From a virus, in the IMG/VR virus record IMGVR_UViG_3300023110_001728, positions 1 to 30,792 of that record: 30,792 nt of DNA. The stretch is one strand, 5' to 3'. The translations under genes were made by a program, and so were the position numbers. The notes under the pieces were generated by a model that saw only the letters and a program-made list of their open reading frames with translations, was not told the DNA's origin and did not search any database. Shown here one piece after another: positions 21,978-27,880 of the stretch. The number at the start of each line of letters is the position of its first letter. Position 1 is the stretch's first letter.

Positions 21978-22179
21978 CGAAGAAATCGTTGAAGTAAAAA
22001 ACATCGAAGCGAAAATCGCTTCTATTGGAACAGCGCAAGCAGCATGTTCTGCAATTAATTCTCATCTAGGAAATGAGTCAATCGGTAAGGAAGTTTTTGC
22101 AATGCTTTCTGAACTCAAGGTTGACCTCTATGAGATTCAGTATCAAAATAAATTGAAATTAATTGCACAAAACAGTTGA
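21970..22179 (+). CDS. Small helical hypothetical protein
   Basis: 69 residues, helical, beginning MYNEEIVEVKNIEAKIASIG. The stop TGA is part of the -35 box of the promoter that follows, as also for the gene ending at 16277. No family recognised. Confidence 0.68.
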   Translation: MYNEEIVEVKNIEAKIASIGTAQAACSAINSHLGNESIGKEVFAMLSELKVDLYEIQYQNKLKLIAQNS

Positions 22180-22204
22180 CAAACGCTTTGAAATGGTGTA
22201 TAAT
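22176..22204 (+). promoter_or_regulatory. Strong sigma70-type promoter upstream of the DUF932 gene
   Basis: TTGACA 22176-22181, 17-base spacer, TATAAT 22199-22204; AACAG lead. Followed by GAAAGGAGTAAATTATGG. Confidence 0.85.
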
Positions 22205-22247
22205 AGTACCCATAAATTAAATTAATTCATATTGAAAGGAGTAAATT

Positions 22248-23204
22248 ATGGCACATGAATTAGAAATGGTAAACGGCCAAGCCTCAATGGCCTATAGAAT
22301 CTCAAAAGGTGTACCTTGGCACGGCCTTGGTGTTCCAGTTGATGATGATATGACACCCATCGAAATGATGAAAGCAGCTAACCTTGATTGGGAAGTTGAG
22401 TTGAAAGATTCTTTCGTCAATATTGATGGTGAGAACGTCCCTACTGGACAACAGTCACTTGTAAGAAAGACTGATAATAAAATTCTTACAAACGTAGGTG
22501 GTAAGTGGAATCCTTGCCAAAACTCTCAAGCATTTGAATTCTTTAATGAGTTCGTAAATGCTGGTGATATGGTAATGGATACTGCGGGCTCTTTAAAAGA
22601 TGGTCAAATCGTCTTTGCCGCTGCTGATGTTAAAGATGGATTCACTCTCTTTAACGGTGACGAAGTGAAAGGTTATCTTCTCTTCTCAAATCCTCACGTT
22701 TATGGAAGGTCTATTGACGTTAAGTTCATTATGACAAGGGTTGTATGTAACAACACTTTGAGTATGGCACTTACTGAAAAAGGTCAACCTGCTATCAGAG
22801 TTTCTCACAGAAACGAATTTGATGCTGAAAAGGTTAAAGAACTTCTTGGTATTTCACATACAAGGGTACAACAGTTCAAAGAAGCTGCTGAGTTCCTTGG
22901 TTCAAAAAGATATGGAGACGAAGCTTTCCAAACTTTCCTTGGAAAAGTTTTTGGTACTTCCTCGCAAGACAATAAAGTTTTAAGTAGAACAGCTGAAAGG
23001 GCTTTTGAAATTGTAGACACTCAACCAGGTGCTCACTTCAAGCCAGGTTCATGGTGGAATGCTTATAACGCAGTCACTTACATGACTGACCATGAATTAG
23101 GTAGAACTGCTGATGCAAGGGCTACTTCAGCATGGTATGGTGTTAACGCAAAGAGAAAACTCGATGCACTTGACCTTGCGGTTGAAATGGCGGAGGCTGC
23201 GTAA
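22248..23204 (+). CDS. DUF932 family phage/plasmid protein
   Basis: 318 residues. PWHGLGVPV near the N-terminus, MKAANLDWEVELKD, GYLLFSNPHVYGRS and the segment MTRVVCNNTLSMAL are the landmarks of DUF932, a family found in phages and plasmids, with unclear function (DNA-related suggestions exist). Usual length for the family is 250-400. It has its own strong promoter and good ribosome binding site (AAAGGAG), and its stop codon lies in the loop of a terminator. So it is a single-gene transcript, probably abundant. Confidence 0.86.
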   Translation: MAHELEMVNGQASMAYRISKGVPWHGLGVPVDDDMTPIEMMKAANLDWEVELKDSFVNIDGENVPTGQQSLVRKTDNKILTNVGGKWNPCQNSQAFEFFNEFVNAGDMVMDTAGSLKDGQIVFAAADVKDGFTLFNGDEVKGYLLFSNPHVYGRSIDVKFIMTRVVCNNTLSMALTEKGQPAIRVSHRNEFDAEKVKELLGISHTRVQQFKEAAEFLGSKRYGDEAFQTFLGKVFGTSSQDNKVLSRTAERAFEIVDTQPGAHFKPGSWWNAYNAVTYMTDHELGRTADARATSAWYGVNAKRKLDALDLAVEMAEAA

Positions 23205-23227
23205 GCAGCTTCCATTTTTTTATTTTT
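23192..23227 (+). terminator. Rho-independent terminator overlapping the DUF932 stop codon
   Basis: GGAGGCTGC (23192-23200), loop GTAA, GCAGCTTCC (23205-23213), then A and seven T. The stem has one G-T pair. The TAA stop is in the GNRA loop. Confidence 0.9.
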
Positions 23228-23241
23228 GGAAAAGGAATATT

Positions 23242-23583
23242 ATGATTAAATTTGATAACAAAGGAAAAACTAGAACTGAAGCTTATGTTGGTACATTCTC
23301 AACTGAATGCGCTGGTGATATGATGGAAGTTGAGAGTATTAGAACTCTAGTAAAAAACTTTAATAAAGACTTGAAAGCTTCAGGCGCTACTTGTAAAAGA
23401 GGCAGACCTCTTAGATACAGAGTTGATTTAAAAGCAAGACAACCAATCAATAAAGTACTCAATAGGAGAACTGGCAGATTGAATGGTTACACTTGGGGCG
23501 GTGACGTCATTGGTGGAATTGCTAATGCTAGGGCAGTGGATTTATACATCCATAGGAATTGGAATTATTACTATGAAAATTAA
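23242..23583 (+). CDS. Hypothetical protein
   Basis: 113 residues. ATG 23242 with AAAGGAATATT upstream. Basic middle (KRGRPLRYRVDLKARQPINK) and GYTWGGDVIGGIANARAVDL near the end. An upstream in-frame start would lie inside the DUF932 gene and terminator and is rejected. No promoter is seen between the terminator and this gene, so readthrough is needed. Function unknown. Confidence 0.74.
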   Translation: MIKFDNKGKTRTEAYVGTFSTECAGDMMEVESIRTLVKNFNKDLKASGATCKRGRPLRYRVDLKARQPINKVLNRRTGRLNGYTWGGDVIGGIANARAVDLYIHRNWNYYYEN

Positions 23584-23680
23584 AATAGAAATCGAACTTG
23601 ATACCGTAAGAGATGCTGAAGAAGTTCAGTCTCTTATGGACCTCGTAGAAGCTATTCGTCAAAAAGAAGAAGACGAATAG
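23573..23680 (+). CDS. Very small acidic protein, 35 residues
   Basis: Begins MKIKIEIELDTVRDAEEVQ, a beta strand followed by an amphipathic helix. It overlaps the previous gene by 11 bases. Short proteins with the same strand-helix form occur in marine T4-like phages (recollection). Function unknown. Confidence 0.6.
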   Translation: MKIKIEIELDTVRDAEEVQSLMDLVEAIRQKEEDE

Positions 23681-23701
23681 TAAAAAAAGTGAAAAAAACA
23701 G

Positions 23702-23730
23702 TTGACAAATTCACTTTGATTTGGTATAAT
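23702..23730 (+). promoter_or_regulatory. Strong sigma70-type promoter
   Basis: TTGACA 23702-23707, 17-base spacer, TATAAT 23725-23730; AACAG lead. Spacer and leader are almost the same as at 21206, but the T-arm of the upstream hairpin is missing. Confidence 0.85.
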
Positions 23731-23760
23731 GGTACAGTTAATTGGGAAAAGGAGTAAATT

Positions 23761-24042
23761 ATGACATTAACAAAAGCTGAAATTACGAAGTTCACTAACA
23801 TCGTAAACAAAATGGATACTGAAGATTCTAAAATTCTTATCCAAATCTGGAAGAACGCTCAAAACATGAAGTCAGCAAATCAAGCTGCTCAGTTTCAAAA
23901 GGGCAATCTTGTTCAATTCACCTCTAGGACTGGCGAAGTGATTACTGGTACAGTATCGAAAGTCAACAGGAAGTCAATCGCTGTTGAAACAACTAAAGGT
24001 AGTTGGAAAGTATCTCCATCTCTTCTTACTCTAATCGACTAG
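23761..24042 (+). CDS. Small hypothetical protein with SH3-like end
   Basis: 93 residues. The C-terminal half KGNLVQFTSRTGEVITGTVS, then VNRKSIAVET and WKVSPSLLTLI, reads as a small beta barrel (SH3/KOW-like), a pattern I recall from marine T4-like phages. The N-terminal half is helical. AAAAGGAGTAAATT precedes ATG. Possible nucleic-acid binding; unproven. Confidence 0.76.
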   Translation: MTLTKAEITKFTNIVNKMDTEDSKILIQIWKNAQNMKSANQAAQFQKGNLVQFTSRTGEVITGTVSKVNRKSIAVETTKGSWKVSPSLLTLID

Positions 24043-24051
24043 GAGGTTCTC

Positions 24052-24363
24052 ATGATTGAGATTCTACAGGAGATTACTGACTGGGGTGATGCCCCAGTTG
24101 CCAATGGAATATACCATGTTAATAGTGCTGGACAACTCGTTCAGCACAACGACACAGTCTTTAAAAATCCACTTAAAGGCTTTTCAAAAACAAGACGTAA
24201 GTTTAAAAAGATTGGTGAAAGACCAGAGACAGTCGCACCAACTGCAATCTTAGTGAAAGGTTCAAAAGGAAACTATTATAGTATTAATAATGGCAAGTGT
24301 ACATGCCCTGGATTCACGTTCAGAGGTACTTGCAAACATCTAAAGGAGGCTGAAAATGTATGA
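24052..24363 (+). CDS. SWIM zinc-finger protein
   Basis: 103 residues. GKCTCPGFTFRGTCKHL near the C-terminus has C83-x-C85-x8-C94-x-H96, the SWIM zinc-finger signature, used for DNA or protein binding. The N-terminal part is beta-rich with basic KTRRKFKKIG. AGGAGG lies just upstream of ATG. It overlaps the next gene by 8 bases. Confidence 0.82.
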   Translation: MIEILQEITDWGDAPVANGIYHVNSAGQLVQHNDTVFKNPLKGFSKTRRKFKKIGERPETVAPTAILVKGSKGNYYSINNGKCTCPGFTFRGTCKHLKEAENV

Positions 24364-24562
24364 AGTTCTTGAAACCCTCTTTGTGATTGGAATAATGTTT
24401 TTCATGTTCATTTTCGCATACATGTCTAATCATGTTGTCGAAGAAAAAAGACAGAAAAAATACCTTCCTCTCGCATGGGAAGAAGGCGGATTCTTAAATA
24501 AAACTTTTCATAAAGTTTTTGATAAGAGTGAAGTTAAATACACTGATGGAGACAACACATAA
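24356..24562 (+). CDS. Small membrane protein
   Basis: 68 residues with one N-terminal membrane helix (about 6-24, ETLFVIGIMFFMFIFAYMS), then a Lys-rich stretch and an acidic tail. AAAGGAGGC precedes ATG within the SWIM gene. Function unknown. Confidence 0.73.
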   Translation: MYEVLETLFVIGIMFFMFIFAYMSNHVVEEKRQKKYLPLAWEEGGFLNKTFHKVFDKSEVKYTDGDNT

Positions 24563-24715
24563 ATGAACTATAAGTACTGGGGAAAGGTGGCACTAGTAAT
24601 TGTGCCTGTTGTATTGTGGACAGTTTGGTATTATGCTATTAAGTATATTGCCAAAGGAACTGAGTTTGTTCAAAACTACGGTGATGAACTGCTTGAAGAA
24701 TTTATGAGAGATTAA
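24563..24715 (+). CDS. Small membrane protein, 50 residues
   Basis: ATG follows the preceding stop directly. It begins [19 protein letters not shown], with one membrane helix to about residue 29 and an acidic C-terminal helix ([11 protein letters not shown]). Possible partner of the membrane protein before it. Confidence 0.7.
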   Translation: MNYKYWGKVALVIVPVVLWTVWYYAIKYIAKGTEFVQNYGDELLEEFMRD

Positions 24716-24726
24716 GGAGAGTCTCG

Positions 24727-25884
24727 TTGAGAATTGATAACGAAATAAAGCTTGACTATAAGGATGTTTTAATTCAACCAAAACGGTCAACACTTGGAAG
24801 TCGTAAAGAAGTAGATTTATATCGTGGATTTACTTTTCGTAATTATGAACCACCAGAAATGTCGATAGAATCTATCCGCGCGTCTGGAGAAACTCCGCAC
24901 TATTATGGTATTCCTATTATGGCTGCCAATATGGACGGAGTAGGAACGATGGAAATGGCTGACACTCTTTCGAAACAAGGATTGTTTACCACTCTAGTGA
25001 AAACATATAGTGAAGATGAATTGATTGCATTCTATAATGACGACCAAATTCTTCGTACTGAATTTGTAGCATATAGCATGGGCATTAGTGATGAAGATTT
25101 AACTAAATTCATTAAGGTTTACACATACAATAGAGAGTCGATTAAGTATGTCTGTGTAGATGTTGCAAATGGATATAGTAGTAGATTTAGAGATTTCATC
25201 GCAACCCTCAGAGAAAAGGCACCAAACATCGTCATTATTGCTGGTAACGTAGTAACAAAAGAAATGACAGAGGAGTTAATTTTAAGTGGAGCAGATATCG
25301 TTAAAGTCGGCATTGGTCCTGGGAGTGTATGTACTACTCGTATTCAGACTGGGGTGGGTTACCCTCAACTCTCTGCGGTCATCGAGTGTGCTGACGCGGC
25401 GCATGGTCTTGGAGGACATATCATTGCTGACGGTGGGTGTACTAATCCTGGTGATGTATGTAAAGCATTTGCCGCAGGAGCAGATTTTGTAATGTTGGGT
25501 GGAATGCTCGCAGGACATGATGAAGGTGGTGGTAATGTAATTACTGAATCTATTATTTCAAACGTGCAGGCGCCCGCTACGTCCGCGGGGATTGGTAAAC
25601 GTATTGAGAAACAATTTGTAGAGTTTTATGGTATGAGTTCTAAATCTGCTAATGATAAACACTTTGGTGGATTAAAAGAGTATAGAGCGAGTGAAGGTCG
25701 TACAGTAAGAGTTCCTTATAGAGGTGCTGTACAAAATACTATTAATGATATTTTAGGTGGCTTACGTAGTGCATGTACATATGCAGGGGCCGCAAAGCTT
25801 AAACATTTAAATAAGTGTGCAACGTTTGTTCGTTGTACTCAAACACATAACTCAGTTTATGAATCATCTACAATAGGAGTATAG
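24727..25884 (+). CDS. guaC: GMP reductase
   Basis: 385 residues, IMPDH/GMPR family, closest to Gua[45 protein letters not shown] with catalytic C202, [33 protein letters not shown] and RSACTYAGA. It converts GMP to IMP with NADPH, feeding guanine nucleotides back to adenine. No CBS domains, as usual for GMPR. It is about 40 residues longer than E. coli GuaC through inserts near 41-60 and 271-297; the second is GC-rich in sequence. Start is TTG 24727, with AAGGAGAG 5-12 bases before. Confidence 0.94.
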   Translation: MRIDNEIKLDYKDVLIQPKRSTLGSRKEVDLYRGFTFRNYEPPEMSIESIRASGETPHYYGIPIMAANMDGVGTMEMADTLSKQGLFTTLVKTYSEDELIAFYNDDQILRTEFVAYSMGISDEDLTKFIKVYTYNRESIKYVCVDVANGYSSRFRDFIATLREKAPNIVIIAGNVVTKEMTEELILSGADIVKVGIGPGSVCTTRIQTGVGYPQLSAVIECADAAHGLGGHIIADGGCTNPGDVCKAFAAGADFVMLGGMLAGHDEGGGNVITESIISNVQAPATSAGIGKRIEKQFVEFYGMSSKSANDKHFGGLKEYRASEGRTVRVPYRGAVQNTINDILGGLRSACTYAGAAKLKHLNKCATFVRCTQTHNSVYESSTIGV

Positions 25885-25885
25885 T

Positions 25886-26167
25886 ATGAAAAAAGTAGCA
25901 CCAAACCCGTTTGGCGGAGAAGATGAAGTGCTTTATGATTCTGATTCAACAGAATCTCATAGTAGAGGAACTGCTGTTGAACTACAACTCTCAAGAAAGT
26001 TAGCAAACGAAATTGAGTGGGTAATTCAAAGCGGTGGCGTAATGCCAGTTCAAATCAGAAATGCATATGATGAATTGAAAAAATATTATGAAGTGCAAAT
26101 GGAAAATGAGGAATATCGAAATTCAACTCAGTTTCCAGAGCCATTGCAAACTGATTTGTTCGAGTAA
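25886..26167 (+). CDS. Hypothetical protein
   Basis: 93 residues, soluble, acidic; RGTAVELQLSRKLANEIEWV and a long helix ELKKYYEVQMENEEYRN. AGGAG about 8 bases upstream, 1 base after guaC. Coupled to guaC expression. No family recognised. Confidence 0.73.
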   Translation: MKKVAPNPFGGEDEVLYDSDSTESHSRGTAVELQLSRKLANEIEWVIQSGGVMPVQIRNAYDELKKYYEVQMENEEYRNSTQFPEPLQTDLFE

Positions 26168-26267
26168 TTGTAACAATTCTGTAAATAATTGCAATTATTT
26201 TAAATTTTTATAATATATTATAAATTCTATGTATATATAGTATCGTACAACGATGGGGAAGTTGTAC
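26166..26267. promoter_or_regulatory. Palindrome-rich leader region
   Basis: Three inverted repeats in 102 bases: AATTGTAACAATT (26166-26178), AAATAATTGCAATTATTT (26183-26200), and a stem GTACAAC...GTTGTAC (26245-26251/26261-26267) with a 9-base loop holding GGGGAA. TATAAT occurs at 26209-26214 with only a poor -35 box. Possibly an operator or RNA switch ahead of 26280. Confidence 0.5.
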
Positions 26268-26279
26268 TAGAAACAACGG

Positions 26280-26462
26280 ATGTTCGAATTGAAAAAAGAA
26301 ACAGCACTAAAAATCGCGAATCTTTCACCTGGTGAGAGTGTCGTAGAAAAATTAGTTGAAATCCACCCAATGAAACAAGTTGCTTATGCATCGATTATCC
26401 AAGTATTAGTACTTGGTTTTATGCTAGGTAGTATGGCGCTGATTCAATACTTCATAGTATAA
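26280..26462 (+). CDS. Small membrane protein, 60 residues
   Basis: A charged N-terminal half (KKETALKIANLSPGESVVEK) and one membrane helix near the C-terminus (about 38-58, SIIQVLVLGFMLGSMALIQY). No ribosome binding site at normal spacing; the purine-rich GGGGAAG lies in the loop of the hairpin upstream, about 20 bases away. Function unknown. Confidence 0.62.
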   Translation: MFELKKETALKIANLSPGESVVEKLVEIHPMKQVAYASIIQVLVLGFMLGSMALIQYFIV

Positions 26463-26483
26463 CATCCACAACCTTGGAATATA

Positions 26484-26738
26484 ATGAATAAGAAAATTAT
26501 GATAGCGATAGCAGCATGCTTTATTGCTGCTCCAGCGTATGCTGACTGGAGGATGGAACGATTCGATTTGGATGGTGACAAACTAATCAGCAAAGCCGAA
26601 CTCAAAGCTGCGGGATGTACCGTTAAGAATGGATTATTTAAAGCAGCCGATAAGAACAAGGATTCTTATTTAGATAAAAAGGAAGCTAGAATAGCATCTC
26701 AGTATATCTTTAGAAGTAATTGTCCTAAAGGAGAATAA
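26484..26738 (+). CDS. Secreted EF-hand calcium-binding protein
   Basis: 84 residues. Residues 1-20 are a clear signal peptide (MNKKIMIAIAACFIAAPAYA, cleavage before D21). Two EF-hand loops follow: D28-LDGDKLISKA-E39 and D56-KNKDSYLDKK-E67, both with acidic or polar residues at positions 1, 3, 5 and 12. Two cysteines (C45, C80) could form a disulfide. The mature protein of 64 residues would bind calcium in the periplasm or outside. EF-hand proteins are uncommon in phages. Function unknown. Confidence 0.87.
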   Translation: MNKKIMIAIAACFIAAPAYADWRMERFDLDGDKLISKAELKAAGCTVKNGLFKAADKNKDSYLDKKEARIASQYIFRSNCPKGE

Positions 26739-26827
26739 TGAAAGAAAAGATGCAAGAACGAGTTGAACTGTTTGTTCTCGTTGGTATTTTTTGCATTTCA
26801 TTAATGGGAGTAAATCCCAATGTTTAA
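26738..26827 (+). CDS. Tiny membrane peptide, 29 residues
   Basis: ATG overlaps the EF-hand gene stop, with AAAGGAGAATA upstream. Sequence MKEKMQERVELFVLVGIFC and ISLMGVNPNV, one hydrophobic helix. The next ATG overlaps its end. Chain of overlaps supports translation. Confidence 0.55.
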   Translation: MKEKMQERVELFVLVGIFCISLMGVNPNV

Positions 26828-26909
26828 AGCGTTAAAAAGGTTCTTCACCCGTGGTTGGACTAGAACGTTCTTTAAATATTGGGTACAACCATGGCATCCG
26901 GGTAGATAA
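26820..26909 (+). CDS. Tiny basic aromatic peptide, 29 residues
   Basis: MFKALKRFFTRGWTRTFFKY then WVQPWHPGR: an amphipathic, Arg/Trp/Phe-rich peptide that should bind membranes. GGGAG lies upstream inside the previous frame. Stop overlaps the next ATG (TAATG). Confidence 0.52.
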   Translation: MFKALKRFFTRGWTRTFFKYWVQPWHPGR

Positions 26910-27037
26910 TGGAACTATTTTTTATTATACCTTTCGGTCTGTTTATATCATACCTTTTTTTAAAGTATGCTCCAATGTGGGATATCAGAGTTGCTAACTA
27001 CCTCTCTGAAGTTCAAAAACAAAAACACAACAAATAA
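26909..27037 (+). CDS. Tiny membrane protein, 42 residues
   Basis: MELFFIIPFGLFISYLFLKY forms one membrane helix, followed by a hydrophilic C-terminal helix with a Lys/Gln tail. Start overlaps the preceding stop. Confidence 0.58.
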   Translation: MELFFIIPFGLFISYLFLKYAPMWDIRVANYLSEVQKQKHNK

Positions 27038-27047
27038 GGGAACTGTT

Positions 27048-27164
27048 ATGAAAGCAATGGCACAAAAAGTGTGGTTGCGTGTAAATGGGGAGCTTTGTGT
27101 TGAGTGCTTATTAACCACAATCTTTTTAGGAATGATGGTTTATAGCATAAGTACCATTGTCTAA
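27048..27164 (+). CDS. Tiny membrane protein, 38 residues
   Basis: ATG 27048 with AAGGGAAC upstream. MKAMAQKVWLRVNGELC then one helix (VECLLTTIFLGMMVYSISTI). Last plus-strand gene before the convergent terminator. Confidence 0.6.
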   Translation: MKAMAQKVWLRVNGELCVECLLTTIFLGMMVYSISTIV

Positions 27165-27188
27165 ACTTTATCTGCAATCACAGAACAC

Positions 27189-27219
27189 AAGGGAGTCGAA
27201 AGGCTCCCTTATCTTTTTT
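27189..27219. terminator. Bidirectional terminator between converging genes
   Basis: AAGGGAGTC (27189-27197), loop GAAA, GGCTCCCTT (27202-27210), then ATCTTTTTT. On the minus strand the stem is preceded by the minus-strand gene's last codons, whose TAA stop lies in the stem. The minus-strand U-tract is poor, so function is clearest for plus-strand transcripts. Confidence 0.82.
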
Positions 27220-27880
27220 CGCACTGTCTCTCGGCTTTATTAATTAATCTAAAATTATTTGCTACAACAAGTCCAGTTGAAACGCCTGCACCTAATTTCC
27301 AATCATACCAAAAGGTATCATCACCATCTAAAACAAATTTTATTCCACCAATAACACCTAACTTTAAACCGACCATTTCATGTACTTCTGGAACTTCAGG
27401 TAATAAAGGATTCGCTTCAGTTAAACAAGAATACTTCATACCTTTATAAGTTGAATATACATCGAGTATCTGTGTGGTCCAAAAGAATAAATCAATCCAT
27501 CTTTTTTCTCTTTCATTCCAATAAAATTCTGGAGAGGACATGTCAAGATTTAAATTTATACTATTTTCTGAGAATTGTGGGGTTGGTTTCTTTTCCTTAA
27601 ACTTTGGGTGATGCATTAAATCTTTTAGAGGAGGAACAAGTTCTGGTCCGTGTGGTAAAGTAATAATAGCACCGTTTTCCATTATTCGAGCTTTACCTAC
27701 AACAACTCGACGAACATATGCGTCATCATAAGGTGCGGTATGACCTGCTTTGAATTTTGCAATCATTGCAGGGTCAACGTAAGTTGGATAAAATTTTTGT
27801 TTTGGTATGTAAGCTTCAGCTGGAAGTGCTAATAAAAGAACTCCAATTAATAACTTATTTAGTCGTAGCAATAAAGACAC
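27209..27880 (-). CDS. Secreted or membrane protein, unknown function
   Basis: 223 residues. Signal peptide of about 23 residues (LNKLLIGVLLLALPAEA, then YIPKQ). The central part is hydrophilic (HPKFKEKKPTPQFSENSINL), and the C-terminal third (FFWTTQILDVYSTYKGMKY, EANPLLPEVPEVHEMVGLK) resembles the membrane proteins with an xxANPLLP segment (DUF5658-like), a weak match. Its start overlaps the cyclase gene by 26 bases, so the two are co-transcribed and possibly coupled. A role with the cyclase or curlin protein at the envelope is inferred from position only. Confidence 0.78.
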   Translation of the reverse strand: MSLLLRLNKLLIGVLLLALPAEAYIPKQKFYPTYVDPAMIAKFKAGHTAPYDDAYVRRVVVGKARIMENGAIITLPHGPELVPPLKDLMHHPKFKEKKPTPQFSENSINLNLDMSSPEFYWNEREKRWIDLFFWTTQILDVYSTYKGMKYSCLTEANPLLPEVPEVHEMVGLKLGVIGGIKFVLDGDDTFWYDWKLGAGVSTGLVVANNFRLINKAERQCEKR

